Assembly (NCBI GenBank): GCA_913063265.1 | Contig: CAJXZG010000010.1 | Span: forward strand, 27,550 to 91,549 | Direction: 5' to 3' | DNA from: an uncultured Prolixibacteraceae bacterium | Lineage (GTDB): Bacteria > Bacteroidota > Bacteroidia > Bacteroidales > Prolixibacteraceae | Length of the DNA stretch: 64,000 nucleotides | Notes under the pieces: model-generated | Told to the model about the DNA's origin: nothing | What the model saw: only the letters and a program-made list of their open reading frames with translations | Database searches by the model: none | Position numbers and translations under genes: made by a program | In this document: positions 1 through 9,396 of the stretch, one piece after another | Layout: each line of letters opens with the position of its first letter | Numbering within the stretch: position 1 is the stretch's first letter

Positions 1-1133
1 TCTAATAACTCAGCAATGGATGAACACGACTTACCGTTGGTTTTTTCCAACCCGGGAACTGAAATAATCATCGGTACACGAATACTTCCTTCCCACAAAC
101 TTTGTTTTGCCCAGCAATCGTGCTCTCCCAGATTATATCCATGGTCTGATATAAAAATAACTATGGTTTCATTTCTTAGATTTAGCCTGTCCAGTGCATT
201 CAGTAATCGTCCAACCTGCTGGTCCATAAACCGAACACTTGCCATGTAAGCACTAACAGATTGTTTTTGCTGAATTTCATTCATACCCCAGATATTATTA
301 TTCCGGGTTCTTAGAGCATTCAAGGGGACATTCTCTCCAATCTCGTACGAAGGCAATACAACTTCATTATCAGGATAAGGTTCAAAACAGTTTTTGGGTG
401 CAACAAAAGGCACATGAGGCCGAACAAAACCAACAGCCAGGAAAAAAGGAGCATCTTTTTTTATCCTTTGTTTATTGGTACCGTATTTTGGAACTTCACC
501 GGCCCTGTTTTCAAGAATTGCAATTGCCTGACTTGCAGCCATGTAGTCGGCCTGTGTATCTTCATGCTCATCATCCAGAATTATTCTTGCAAAGCTTGAC
601 CCAAAGTGTTTGTTTTTGGGTGATAATAATTCCAGTTTACCTGGGCTCAATGTTTCCGGAGCCATAACATTATAGGTATAGTCCCATGAATCGGGTTCAT
701 CACCACCAATTTGTCCACGTTCAATACCACCCGGTACACCCATGTGATAGATTTTTGAAACGCGAGCAGTAAAATATCCCTGCTCGCGAAAAAATCCTGC
801 CATTGATGGATGGTTTGCTAGTGACGGTGTTTCTTTTTTGTAACTTCCGGGTTGATCATCATTACGTAAAACGCCATTGGTTTCAGGATACAAACCGCTC
901 ATAAAAGAAGCCCTCGAAGGGCCACATAATGGGAACTGGCTGTAACACCTTGTAAAACGAACTCCCTCTTTAGCCAGCCTGTCCAGCTCCGGAGTGTGTT
1001 TTTCGATTTGCATGTATGGCCCGATTCGCGTATTTAAATCGTCGGCAACAATGAGTAAAATATTTGGTTTTTCTGCCTTAACAAATTGAAATGAAAATAG
1101 AAACAAGAAAAAAAAGATTCTAAAAAATCGCAT
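1..1133 (-). CDS. S1-family sulfatase, iduronate-2-sulfatase-like (C-terminus off the left edge)
   Basis: Secreted sulfatase that would hydrolyse sulfate esters on a glycan. Translating the reverse strand from the ATG at 1131-1133 gives an open frame to the window edge, about 377 residues. Residues 1-20 are a signal peptide ending FVKA. The start of the alkaline-phosphatase-like fold follows with metal-binding ADD (about 30-32), and the sulfatase signature CGPSRASFMSG places the formylglycine cysteine at residue 70. A later SDHG motif supplies further metal ligands. The ADDLNTRIG opening resembles the iduronate-2-sulfatase-like group (S1_7); the exact subfamily is inference. It lies 79 bp downstream of the GH43 gene on the same strand and is probably the third gene of the unit started at the 3815-3845 promoter. 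The C-terminal sulfatase domain is outside the window. Confidence 0.9.
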   Translation of the reverse strand, partial: MRFFRIFFFLFLFSFQFVKAEKPNILLIVADDLNTRIGPYMQIEKHTPELDRLAKEGVRFTRCYSQFPLCGPSRASFMSGLYPETNGVLRNDDQPGSYKKETPSLANHPSMAGFFREQGYFTARVSKIYHMGVPGGIERGQIGGDEPDSWDYTYNVMAPETLSPGKLELLSPKNKHFGSSFARIILDDEHEDTQADYMAASQAIAILENRAGEVPKYGTNKQRIKKDAPFFLAVGFVRPHVPFVAPKNCFEPYPDNEVVLPSYEIGENVPLNALRTRNNNIWGMNEIQQKQSVSAYMASVRFMDQQVGRLLNALDRLNLRNETIVIFISDHGYNLGEHDCWAKQSLWEGSIRVPMIISVPGLEKTNGKSCSSIAELL

Positions 1134-1212
1134 AACTTTTGTTTAATTCATTTCTAAAAATATGAAAAAAGCAAATATCCGGAATCCAAAAAGAAAAAGA
1201 AATACAGATCAA

Positions 1213-2178
1213 TTAATCCATTCCATCCATAGAAATAATGGTTCCGTCATCGTTGTATTTTAATTCTCTAACCTTAATACTTCTTAACCATGTTTTTCCA
1301 CCGGAAGGCACGCTATCGTGATAAAATAAATACCATTTTCCTTTAAACTCACATATTGAGTGATGAGTTGTCCAGCCCACAACGGGAGTTAAAATAACAC
1401 CCTTGTAGGTAAATGGTCCGTAAGGATTATCACCAATGGCATAACACAAATTATGAGTGTTTCCTGTAGAATATGATAAGTAATATTTTCCGTTGTATTT
1501 GTGCATCCATGGCCCTTCAAAGTATCTGCGGTCGTGATCCCCGGCTTTCAGAGCTTCTCCGTTTTCATCCAGAATTACTGCATTTTTAGGTTCTTCAGCG
1601 AATTCAAGCATATTATCGCTCAATAAGGCAACTTTTGCACAAAGCGCAGGCTCATTGTCAGCAGGTTCCTGGCCACATTCTATGGCTTTGTTGTTACGAT
1701 AGCGCTGTAACTGGCCTCCCCAGATTCCTCCCCAATACATATAATATTTGCCATCTGAATCTTCTAAAACGGCCGGATCAATACTGTGACTTCCTTTTAT
1801 CGGATCACTTTCAGGTATAAACGGGCCTTCAGGTTTGTCACTTACTGCAACACCTATTCTGAAAATATCGTTTTGATCTTTTAAGGGGAAATAGAGATAA
1901 TACTTTCCATCTTTGTGCGCAGCATCGGGGGCCCATAACTGACGCCCTGACCATGGGATATCTTTTACATCAAGCACGACTCCGTGGTCAGTACATTCTC
2001 CTTCAATGTCATCCATTGAAAATACATGATAATCGCGCATGTCAAAATGATCCCCGTTGTCATTTTCAGGGATTCCTGATTCGATGTCGTGAGATGGATA
2101 AATGTATAGTTTTCCGTTAAAAACATGTGCCGATGGATCGGCTGTATAAATTCCCGGTGTTAAATATTTTGGTTTCAT
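1213..2178 (-). CDS. GH43 family glycoside hydrolase, cytoplasmic
   Basis: Five-bladed beta-propeller glycosidase of family 43 (arabinofuranosidase/beta-xylosidase group), 321 residues. The three catalytic acidic residues are visible: general base D14 in YTADPSAHV, pKa modulator D134 in HSIDPAVL, and acid E221 in YFEGPWMH. Blade motifs such as GKYYLYFPL and GKWYLFYHDS recur. No signal peptide is present, so it should act in the cytoplasm on oligosaccharides brought in by the symporter encoded 110 bp upstream. It is a single-domain enzyme without the extra beta-sandwich of longer GH43 proteins. Substrate specificity (arabinose, xylose or galactose linkages) cannot be read from the sequence. 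Confidence 0.88.
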   Translation of the reverse strand: MKPKYLTPGIYTADPSAHVFNGKLYIYPSHDIESGIPENDNGDHFDMRDYHVFSMDDIEGECTDHGVVLDVKDIPWSGRQLWAPDAAHKDGKYYLYFPLKDQNDIFRIGVAVSDKPEGPFIPESDPIKGSHSIDPAVLEDSDGKYYMYWGGIWGGQLQRYRNNKAIECGQEPADNEPALCAKVALLSDNMLEFAEEPKNAVILDENGEALKAGDHDRRYFEGPWMHKYNGKYYLSYSTGNTHNLCYAIGDNPYGPFTYKGVILTPVVGWTTHHSICEFKGKWYLFYHDSVPSGGKTWLRSIKVRELKYNDDGTIISMDGMD

Positions 2179-2288
2179 CTCATTAAAGTTTTAAGTGTCA
2201 TTTGTATTCGATGTAACTTACAATGAATTTTAAAAATGCCGATTGTAGATTATAAACACCCTAAAATTCATGCCCGTTTCATTTTATA

Positions 2289-3755
2289 TTATTTTGATGA
2301 TTTTTCTCTTCGTTCGATAAGTTCCTGTTCAATTTGTACTTCTTTTTTCTTATTTATTTCATAAAAGAATAATAGCAAAACTACCATAAAGAAAGGTATG
2401 GATGCATATACACTAACCAGCATTTTTGCACCTGTTGCAACGGTTTCTGGTTGAATAATCTCCGCTCCTGCTGCAACCATATCTTTATTAACGTACCCAT
2501 AAAGACCTAATATCCATGTTACCAAAGCGCCTCCGATTGACAATCCTGATTTTAAACCAACCATCATGGCTGAAAAAATAATTGCTGTGGCTCTGCGATT
2601 GGTTTTCCATTCAGAGTAATCAGCAACATCGGCAATCATAGCCCAGAGTATTGGAATGGTAATACCATAAAAGAATCCGTGCAGAATTTGTGAAGCAAAC
2701 ATCATTTTTACACTTTCAGGTTTATAAAAAACAAAAAAGAGTATAAAAAGAGTAGACACAAAAAGTGCGGATGAGAAAACGTCTCTTTTGCCATATTTGT
2801 CAGCCAGCTTTTTAGAAATTCCAATTCCAACCAGCATAAAAATAATTCCTCCGGCATTAAACAGACCAAATCCTGCCGAAATTGGCTCAGAACCAAAGAA
2901 GTTAATTCCTATTGATGTAAGTGAATCTGTTATCGGACTGATAAAGCTTGTTAAAGCAGGCTCATCTACAAAATTGTTAAAATAATAAACATACGACCCT
3001 CCCTTCATGGCAAGTGTTACAAATACAAGAATTGTAGATACCAGCATAATTACCCATGGCCTGTTTTTTACAAGATCTGACAAATCTTCTTTTAATGTTG
3101 ATTTTTGTTGTTCAGTCGGTATAATTCTTTCCCTGGTACTGAAGAATGTTATTAGCAGCATTATTGTTCCAAGAATGGCCAGCCAGGTCATTACTGCTTC
3201 TATACCAGCAGCTTTGTCTCCCTTCCCTGCATACTCGATAATAGGTAACATAAAAACCTGAACAAAAAACTGGGCAAACATTACAGCTACAAACCTAATC
3301 GAAGAGATACTGTTTCTTTCCGCCATATCTCCGGTTATTACTCCACTAAGTGCAGAATAAGGAAGATTATTTGCAGCATAAAACAGTAAAAGCAAAGTAT
3401 AGGTAACAGCCGCGTAAATTACTTTACCTTTATAAGAAAAATCCGGCGTGGTAAAGGCAAGAAGAGCCACAACTCCAAGTGGAATAGCGGTATATAAAAT
3501 CCAGGGTCTGAATTTTCCCCATCTTGATTTGGTACGATCTGCCAAAGCACCTATTATTGGATTAAATGCAAATGCGGCAATTAATCCAACTGTTAGCATT
3601 ATAACCGAAGCATCATTGTTATTTAGTCCGTAAATATCAGTATAAAAGAATGCGAGGTAGGTAATAAGTGTCTGAAATACAAGGTTTGCTGCCAGGTCTC
3701 CCAAACTATATCCAATTTTCTCGAATAGAGAGACTTTTTGATTTGTTCTATTCAT
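2289..3755 (-). CDS. MFS sugar:cation symporter, GPH (MelB/XylP/YicJ) family
   Basis: Inner-membrane transporter of 488 residues with about twelve hydrophobic helices. The N-terminus (KIGYSLGDLAANLVFQTL, then FYTDIYGL) and the loop ADRTKSRWGKFRPWIL are hallmarks of the glycoside-pentoside-hexuronide:cation symporter family, which imports di- and oligosaccharides or uronides with Na+ or H+. It is first in the leftward unit with GH43 and a sulfatase, so it probably imports the sugar that GH43 cleaves. A textbook Bacteroidota promoter lies about 60 bp upstream. The imported sugar is not predictable. Confidence 0.92.
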   Translation of the reverse strand: MNRTNQKVSLFEKIGYSLGDLAANLVFQTLITYLAFFYTDIYGLNNNDASVIMLTVGLIAAFAFNPIIGALADRTKSRWGKFRPWILYTAIPLGVVALLAFTTPDFSYKGKVIYAAVTYTLLLLFYAANNLPYSALSGVITGDMAERNSISSIRFVAVMFAQFFVQVFMLPIIEYAGKGDKAAGIEAVMTWLAILGTIMLLITFFSTRERIIPTEQQKSTLKEDLSDLVKNRPWVIMLVSTILVFVTLAMKGGSYVYYFNNFVDEPALTSFISPITDSLTSIGINFFGSEPISAGFGLFNAGGIIFMLVGIGISKKLADKYGKRDVFSSALFVSTLFILFFVFYKPESVKMMFASQILHGFFYGITIPILWAMIADVADYSEWKTNRRATAIIFSAMMVGLKSGLSIGGALVTWILGLYGYVNKDMVAAGAEIIQPETVATGAKMLVSVYASIPFFMVVLLLFFYEINKKKEVQIEQELIERREKSSK

Positions 3756-3814
3756 ATGTTTGATTTTAATTTAGTTTATAATTACTGTACTGTTCTGGTT
3801 CGTACTGCTCGCAA

Positions 3815-3845
3815 CAAAGCTAATGAAAGTTGATGATTTCACAAA
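3815..3845 (-). promoter_or_regulatory. Promoter of the symporter-GH43-sulfatase unit
   Basis: On the minus strand a TTTG at 3842-3845 is followed after 19 bases by TAGCTTTG at 3815-3822. This is an exact match to the Bacteroidota -33/-7 pattern TTTG-N19-TAnnTTTG. Transcription would start near 3808, giving a leader of about 50 bases before the symporter ATG. Confidence 0.75.
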
Positions 3846-3947
3846 GACCCAAATAAAGGAGAAGATTAAAATTTGGAAAATATTCTTCTCGGTCCGGAGA
3901 AGAAATTTAGTAAATTACACATGATTTCAATATTAGAATTAACCTAA

Positions 3948-5288
3948 ATGAAAACTACAAACATTAACAGGAGAAATTTTATCTCAAAAACAGCTGTTGG
4001 AACTATGGGAATTGCAGGAATTTTAACATCCTGTTCAACCCAAAAAACAAAAAAAGAAGAAATCAAATTGCCGGAACTTTTGGATTTTGCTCCCGATGGG
4101 AAAGTTCTGAAAGCCGGTCTGATAGGTTGCGGAGGGAGGGGAACCGGTGCTGCTGTAAATTTTCTTGATGCCGGACCAAACCTGCAAATTACAGCCCTTG
4201 GCGATGTTTTTCAGGATAAAATTGATAATTGCCGGGCTGAATTAAAAAAACTGAAAAACGTTGAAATTGCAGATGAAAATTGTTTTGTTGGTTTCGATAG
4301 TTATCAGAAAGTTCTTGATTCGGATATCGATATAGTCTTGTTATGCACACCACCACATTTCAGGCCTCAACATGTTGAATCGGCAGTGCTATCCAGGAAG
4401 CATATCTTTATGGAAAAACCCATTGCAGTTGATCCGGTTGGTGCAAGATCAGTGTTAGCTTCTGCAAAAAAAGCTGAAGCGATTGGATTGAGTATGGTAA
4501 GTGGAACTATCAGGCGGGTTCAGAAAGATTATATGGAAACCTGGCGTCAGGTTGCAAATGGATTGATAGGTGAGATTACCGGGGCAAATATTATTCGAAA
4601 CGGTGGAGCATTATGGTATAGAAACAGACAGCCAGACTGGACGGATATGGAATACATGCTACGAAACTGGGTAAACTTTTGTTGGCTTTCAGGTGATCAT
4701 ATTACAGAACAGTTTATCCATGAAATTGATGTAATGAACTGGCATGTTGGTCAAAATCCTGTAAGTGCCATAGGGTGGGGAGGAAGACAAAGAAGGATAA
4801 CCGGTGATCAATACGATTTTTTTAGTGTAGAATATGTTTACGATAATGGAATAAGGACTCATTGTGCTGCGCGTCAAATTAATGGATGTTCAAATCGTAA
4901 GGTGGAACAGATAAATGGTACTCAGGGATTTGCAAAAGCATCAGGAACAATTTACGACTGGAAAGGCAATGAAATCTGGAAATATCCAACTCCAGAGGAA
5001 GGAGACACATCTTCACCCTGGAAAGTTACCAATCCCTTTGTACAGGAACATATTAACCTCGTGACCGCAATTCGTACCGGAAAAACAATCAGCGATGCTG
5101 AAGCTCAGGTAAATTCAACATTGATAACAATTATGGGAAGAATGGCAGCATACACAGGAAAAGAAATTACATGGGAAGAACTGATGAATTCTGATCTTTA
5201 TCTTGGTCCCAAGACCTATGTTTTTGGACCGGTTCCGGAAGTAAAAGAGGAAATTCCTGTAGTGGGGATTGAAAATAAGCCAACTTAA
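3948..5288 (+). CDS. Gfo/Idh/MocA family oxidoreductase with Tat signal
   Basis: NAD(P)-dependent sugar dehydrogenase-type protein, 446 residues. A twin-arginine signal (NRRNFISKTAVG, RR at 8-9) is followed by a possible lipobox with C29, so the folded protein probably carries its cofactor across the inner membrane. A Rossmann fold begins near residue 55 (AGLIGCGGRGTGA), and the family MEKPIAVD motif supplies the conserved EKP lysine. The C-terminal half is the alpha/beta substrate domain. The next gene, 19 bp away, encodes a DUF1080 protein; such pairs are linked to oxidation of sugars to 3-keto sugars and cleavage of the keto-glycoside. Which sugar is oxidised is unknown. Confidence 0.88.
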   Translation: MKTTNINRRNFISKTAVGTMGIAGILTSCSTQKTKKEEIKLPELLDFAPDGKVLKAGLIGCGGRGTGAAVNFLDAGPNLQITALGDVFQDKIDNCRAELKKLKNVEIADENCFVGFDSYQKVLDSDIDIVLLCTPPHFRPQHVESAVLSRKHIFMEKPIAVDPVGARSVLASAKKAEAIGLSMVSGTIRRVQKDYMETWRQVANGLIGEITGANIIRNGGALWYRNRQPDWTDMEYMLRNWVNFCWLSGDHITEQFIHEIDVMNWHVGQNPVSAIGWGGRQRRITGDQYDFFSVEYVYDNGIRTHCAARQINGCSNRKVEQINGTQGFAKASGTIYDWKGNEIWKYPTPEEGDTSSPWKVTNPFVQEHINLVTAIRTGKTISDAEAQVNSTLITIMGRMAAYTGKEITWEELMNSDLYLGPKTYVFGPVPEVKEEIPVVGIENKPT

Positions 5289-5307
5289 AATTTTAATATA
5301 AACCAAT

Positions 5308-6006
5308 ATGAAATTACTATTGCAGTTGATTTTTATAATCATTGCTTCAGGTGCAGCAAATGCACAAAAACCATTATTTAAATTCGGGAGCGAAATTAAA
5401 CATGAAAGCCTGATTCCCGGTGAAAAAGTAAAAGGTAAAACTATAAACTGGTTTCAGGTAAATACAGATGACGATACCTGGGGTGTAACTAAAGAAGAAC
5501 TTGTATGTTCAGGACATCCTATTGGGGTGGTCAGAAGTGAAAAAATGTATAAAAATTTTATCCTGCATATCGAGTGGAAACATATGGAAGCAGGAGGTAA
5601 TTCGGGAACTTTTGTTTGGAGCAGGGCTGAACCGGGTAAAAACCGGCTGCCGGATGGTGTAGAAGTACAAATGCTTGAACTGGAATGGGTAAATCTTAAT
5701 ATGAGAAATGGTGAAAAACCTCCTGTTGCTTATGTTCATGGAGAGTTATTTGGAGTTGGGGGAGTAAAAATTGTACCTGACAACCCTCGTGGTGAACGGA
5801 GTAAATCTGTTGAAAACCGTTGTTTGGGGAAAGGAGAGTGGAACACTTACGATGTTGTTTGTGTTGACGGGACAGTCAAACTTTCAGTGAATGGTAAATT
5901 TGTAAATGGCATCAGTCAGTCTTCACAAAAAGAAGGGTACATTTGTCTTGAATCTGAGGGTGCTGAGATTCATTTTAGAAATATCCGAATTATAGAATTA
6001 CCATAA
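5308..6006 (+). CDS. DUF1080 / 3-keto-disaccharide hydrolase-like secreted protein
   Basis: Secreted beta-sandwich protein of 232 residues (signal peptide 1-20 ending AANAQ) with one DUF1080 domain over residues 30-230. Typical pieces are [27 protein letters not shown] and DGVEVQMLE, as in the concanavalin-like fold of this family. Members of the family cleave 3-keto-O-glycosides made by Gfo/Idh/MocA-type dehydrogenases, and such an enzyme is encoded directly upstream in the same orientation, so the two likely form an operon. The gene converges on the cation efflux gene with only 6 bp between stop codons. The enzymatic role is by family; the substrate is unknown. Confidence 0.82.
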   Translation: MKLLLQLIFIIIASGAANAQKPLFKFGSEIKHESLIPGEKVKGKTINWFQVNTDDDTWGVTKEELVCSGHPIGVVRSEKMYKNFILHIEWKHMEAGGNSGTFVWSRAEPGKNRLPDGVEVQMLELEWVNLNMRNGEKPPVAYVHGELFGVGGVKIVPDNPRGERSKSVENRCLGKGEWNTYDVVCVDGTVKLSVNGKFVNGISQSSQKEGYICLESEGAEIHFRNIRIIELP

Positions 6007-6012
6007 CAATAA

Positions 6013-6882
6013 TCAGCTTTGCCAGGTAATTGGCTCAGGATGTATTGTTGAAATATAACCAAATTTCTCTTTTATTGCAGTTTCAATTTTGGTGCAGATT
6101 TCATGGGCTTCTTCAAGCGGCATTTCGGGCGGAAGCTTAATATGACAACTCAATTCGGAATGATGACCATAGTTGTGAATATGAATATGGTGTAAATGAA
6201 TTGGTTGCCTGCATGCATTTTGAGCGGTCTCTCTAATTGATAATAATAAATCTTCTGCCGGACTTTCACCCAACAATGAAATAATTTCTTTTGAAAGAAT
6301 CTCCCAACTGGCGTAACCTATCATTAAAGCCACAATAAAACTTAAAACTGCATCAGTCCACCAAAAATAGTTTCCAATGGCCAATCCTATTAATATAATA
6401 ATTGAAGAAAGTGCATCAGATCTATGATGCCAGCCATCGGCTCTCAGTATGGATGAGTCACTTTTTTTTGCCGCCCAAAAAGCATATTGGGCCATGGCCT
6501 CCTTTGTTAAGATTGAGAAAATCGTTGCTATCCATGCAACTGTTCCGTATATGGTTTTTTCCTTTGTACTAAATTTTTCGAAAGCGCCAATTACAAAATC
6601 GAAAGCAACTATAGCAAGTAAAACACCTACAATAATTGCGGCAATATGCTCTGCCCTGCCATGACCAAAAGGATGATCTTCGTCAGCAGGTTTTCTTGAT
6701 ACTTTGCCGGCAATTAAAACAATTACCGATGAAACCGTATCAGTTAAAGTGTGCCAGGCATCGGCAATTAATGCAAGCGAACCGGTTACTACTCCGGCCC
6801 AGTATTTCAGAATAAAAAGAAATGTATTGCCTAAAATAGAAATCCAGCCCTCACGTACAATGTATTTTTTATTGTCTGGCAT
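6013..6882 (-). CDS. Cation diffusion facilitator (CDF) family efflux transporter
   Basis: Inner-membrane divalent metal/proton antiporter of 289 residues, about the usual family length, with six predicted helices. The paired metal-site motifs are visible: HTLTD (H44, D48) in helix 2 and HHRSD (H152, D156) in helix 5. A cytoplasmic C-terminal domain contains the histidine-rich strand HLHHIHIHNYGHHSE, likely regulatory metal binding. A TATTTTTG-like -7 element at 6887-6894 abuts the start codon, so the transcript may have almost no leader. Metal specificity (Zn, Fe, Co, Mn) is not assigned. Confidence 0.92.
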   Translation of the reverse strand: MPDNKKYIVREGWISILGNTFLFILKYWAGVVTGSLALIADAWHTLTDTVSSVIVLIAGKVSRKPADEDHPFGHGRAEHIAAIIVGVLLAIVAFDFVIGAFEKFSTKEKTIYGTVAWIATIFSILTKEAMAQYAFWAAKKSDSSILRADGWHHRSDALSSIIILIGLAIGNYFWWTDAVLSFIVALMIGYASWEILSKEIISLLGESPAEDLLLSIRETAQNACRQPIHLHHIHIHNYGHHSELSCHIKLPPEMPLEEAHEICTKIETAIKEKFGYISTIHPEPITWQS

Positions 6883-6919
6883 TTAACAAAAATATGAAAA
6901 TGAAGTCAATTAGAAACTT

Positions 6920-7633
6920 CTATTTTGAGTTTTGGAGCAGTTTATGAAGTTCGGGTTTGTAATTTCTCCCAACGGGTAATTTCTTTTTGTTGATTTCGAC
7001 AAAGCCCGGACCCACTGATTCTATCCTGGAAACAGATATAATATATCCCCGGTGAATTTGTATAAATTTGTCGTTTGGTAAAGTCTCAAACAGCCTTCCA
7101 ATCCTTTCTTTTGTTACGATTTTTCTTTCGGTTGTATAAGCAATTACATAATCGCCCAGACTTTCAAAATAAAGAATATCATCGATATTCACTTTATAAT
7201 GTTTTTTATCAGCCTTCAGAAAAATAAACTCCCGGATTTTATTCCCTGAATTTTCTTTTTTATTAGCATTTTTATGCAATTGGTCCAATTCAAGAAAGTT
7301 ATTAATTGCTTTGGCAAATCTTTCAAATGAAATGGGTTTAAGCAGGTAATCCACAACCTGCAACTCAAAGGCATCGATAGCATAATCGCGATATGCTGTT
7401 ATAAATATAACTTTTGGTGGATGTGCCAGCGAACGGACAAATTCCACTCCTGTAATTTGTGGCATTTGAATGTCGCAAAAAAGTAAATCGATATGTTCTT
7501 TTGCCATAACAGGCATTGCTTCGAGGGCGTCATTGCATTCAGCAACAACCTCAAAATCCGCAAATGCAGCAAGATGATTTTTAATCAACCTGATTGCAAT
7601 TGGTTCGTCATCGATAATAAGGCAACGGTACAT
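6920..7633 (-). CDS. LytTR-family response regulator
   Basis: Response regulator of 237 residues: a receiver domain (1-120) with acidic pocket DDE at 8-10 and phosphoacceptor D54 in FCDIQMPQ, then a LytTR DNA-binding domain (about 135-233) containing FLKADKKHYKVNIDDI and IQIHRGYIIS. It is co-transcribed with the histidine kinase directly upstream, with 2 bp between the genes. Regulators of this class in Bacteroidota often control nearby membrane-protein genes, and the divergent small membrane protein at 8940 is a candidate target. Confidence 0.93.
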   Translation of the reverse strand: MYRCLIIDDEPIAIRLIKNHLAAFADFEVVAECNDALEAMPVMAKEHIDLLFCDIQMPQITGVEFVRSLAHPPKVIFITAYRDYAIDAFELQVVDYLLKPISFERFAKAINNFLELDQLHKNANKKENSGNKIREFIFLKADKKHYKVNIDDILYFESLGDYVIAYTTERKIVTKERIGRLFETLPNDKFIQIHRGYIISVSRIESVGPGFVEINKKKLPVGRNYKPELHKLLQNSK

Positions 7634-7635
7634 TA

Positions 7636-8721
7636 CTAATTTTCGAGTTCTAAGGTTAAATTTACCAAAAATGTTTTATCCTTTTCATCTATATCAAGGA
7701 TATGTTTTTTGGGATATATTAATTCCAATCGTTTTTTTACATTGGTTAAACCAATTCCTTTTGTATAGTTCTTTGATTCAAACTTTAATGGATTTTTGGA
7801 ATTTTCCACTTTAAGGATCAACAATTTTCCATTAATTTCAAGCTCGATATTTACAAAAGCATTTCCCGGAAATTTACTGACACCATGCTTAAATGCATTT
7901 TCTATAAATGGCAGAATTATTAAAGGGGCAATATTTAAATTACTAGTCTGGTCGGGAAATTTTAAATCGAGTTTCAATTTATTGGAATACCTGATTTTTT
8001 CTATTTCAATATAGTTTTTCAGATTCGCCATTTCCTCGGATAACAGTACACGCGGAGCATCACATTTATAAAGTATATAATCCAGGATTTCAGATAATCT
8101 TAAAACCAAACCCGGAGCTTCGTCAGATTTTTCTAATGTCAATCCATAAAGGTTATTCAGGGTATTAAATAAAAAGTGTGGATGAACCTGTGCTTTCAAC
8201 ATTTTTAATTCAGCCTCTTTAAGCTTTAATTCGGTTGCAAGTTTTGTTTTTTCCAGTTCATTTTTTTCTTCCTGTATAAAAAATGCTCTTTTAATTTGTT
8301 TGATTGAAATAGCAAAGAATACAATAAAGTTAAGTGAAATAACCTGTAATTCAGGGTGTAAAACTGCAGGTTCCAGAGAAGCCTCTGTTTCCAGTATGTA
8401 AATCAATGCAAAAAATACAATCAGAAAAGATAGCCAGGTAGCAGTTAGTAAAGTCATAAAACTGATAAAAAAGAATCTGCCATAACGTTTTTGCCATAAA
8501 AACTTTGGAACCAGAATGTAATTAAAAAAATAGGTAACAATAATGGCGATTGGTAAAAGACCGGTTGAGAAAATTATTGAAACTTGCTGAAACTGGCTGT
8601 TCCAGTTAAAAACGAGGAAATAGAAAAATCCCACAATTACCCAGAAAAGAATATGATATGAAATCCTAAGTATTCTGGATTTCTGCATTTCATGAATTAT
8701 ATGCTGAATTTTTTTAGTCAT
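7636..8721 (-). CDS. LytS/YehU-type sensor histidine kinase
   Basis: Membrane sensor kinase of 361 residues. Four hydrophobic segments (about 21-41, 49-70, 84-110 and 127-141) are followed by a coiled-coil linker (150-178) and the His_kinase domain with QVHPHFLFNTLNNLYGL; H180 is the phosphoacceptor. An ATPase region with PFIENAFKHGV and KGIGLTNVKKRLELIYP completes the protein. There is no separate periplasmic sensor domain, as is usual for this compact family. It is the partner of the LytTR regulator downstream. The input signal is unknown. Confidence 0.93.
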   Translation of the reverse strand: MTKKIQHIIHEMQKSRILRISYHILFWVIVGFFYFLVFNWNSQFQQVSIIFSTGLLPIAIIVTYFFNYILVPKFLWQKRYGRFFFISFMTLLTATWLSFLIVFFALIYILETEASLEPAVLHPELQVISLNFIVFFAISIKQIKRAFFIQEEKNELEKTKLATELKLKEAELKMLKAQVHPHFLFNTLNNLYGLTLEKSDEAPGLVLRLSEILDYILYKCDAPRVLLSEEMANLKNYIEIEKIRYSNKLKLDLKFPDQTSNLNIAPLIILPFIENAFKHGVSKFPGNAFVNIELEINGKLLILKVENSKNPLKFESKNYTKGIGLTNVKKRLELIYPKKHILDIDEKDKTFLVNLTLELEN

Positions 8722-8861
8722 TACAATTGAAGGTAAAAAATAATAATGATTTGGGGATTAATAAAATTCTATCGTTAAAATGCACAAATTTGATGTTGAG
8801 TAACAAAAAGTATAAGATTTGTTGTAAAAATACCGTAAGTTGAAATTCAAATCCGTTTTGC

Positions 8862-8876
8862 TGTCGTTTGACGACA
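8862..8876. promoter_or_regulatory. 15-bp inverted repeat between the LytTR system and the ExbB-like gene
   Basis: TGTCGT-TTG-ACGACA is a perfect 6-bp inverted repeat with a 3-base centre. It lies in the 218-bp divergent spacer between the histidine kinase (left) and the small membrane protein (right). It could be an operator, but no second copy was seen and LytTR proteins usually bind direct repeats. Confidence 0.3.
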
Positions 8877-8939
8877 AAATTCTTTTTAAAACTGTTTTGT
8901 GTTTTAGTTTGCAATGGTAAACTTTAAAAACAAATTATT

Positions 8940-9347
8940 ATGATTGATTTAGAAAAAACAGAAGCTGGATTTGGATATATGATACAGGCTTATAAAACAG
9001 GTGGACCATATATGCATTTTATTACGATTTTTGGCTTATTTGCTTTGGCGATTGCTATTTGGAAAATTGTAAGAATTGGTACTAAAAAAGATGTGGATTT
9101 CCGGTTTTTAGAATTGATTAGAATGTTTGGATCCCTGGCAGTCGCGACCGGATTTCTATCTCAAATAATTGGAATTGTTTTGGCTCTTGAGGCCATCCGT
9201 GCAGCTGCCGATATTTCTCCGGAAATTGTTTTGGGAGGTGCAATAGTCAGTTTTTATGCGCCTATTTGGGGATTTATGGTTTTTATTTTTTCAATAATTC
9301 TTTATTATTCTTTAAAGGAAATTATTAAAACAAAATCACCCGTGTAA
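8940..9347 (+). CDS. Small MotA/TolQ/ExbB-like membrane protein
   Basis: Membrane protein of 135 residues with about three helices (24-44, 60-85, 98-125). The stretch FGSLAVATGFLSQIIGIVLALEAI followed by ISPEIVLGGAIVSFYAPIWGF resembles the proton-channel core of MotA/TolQ/ExbB proteins, but the protein is shorter than those and no ExbD/TolR partner is next to it. The gene is divergent from the LytTR two-component pair, and a terminator hairpin follows at 9369-9396. A role as target or accessory of the LytTR system is inferred from position only. Confidence 0.7.
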   Translation: MIDLEKTEAGFGYMIQAYKTGGPYMHFITIFGLFALAIAIWKIVRIGTKKDVDFRFLELIRMFGSLAVATGFLSQIIGIVLALEAIRAAADISPEIVLGGAIVSFYAPIWGFMVFIFSIILYYSLKEIIKTKSPV

Positions 9348-9368
9348 TAAACCGGATTTTGGAAAATC

Positions 9369-9396
9369 AGGTCAATTTCTGTTTTGAAATTGGCCT
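9369..9396 (+). terminator. Bidirectional terminator hairpin between converging genes
   Basis: Arms 9369-9379 (AGGTCAATTTC) and 9386-9396 (GAAATTGGCCT) pair over 11 positions with one G-U pair, followed by an AT-rich T tract. The right arm overlaps the stop codon of the leftward LAB_N gene. It can end the transcript from 8940. Confidence 0.65.

Noticed and set aside
8714..8914. Minus-strand frame of 66 codons upstream of the LytS-like kinase
   Set aside because: It overlaps the kinase start in another frame, covers the divergent promoter region and has no recognisable domain.
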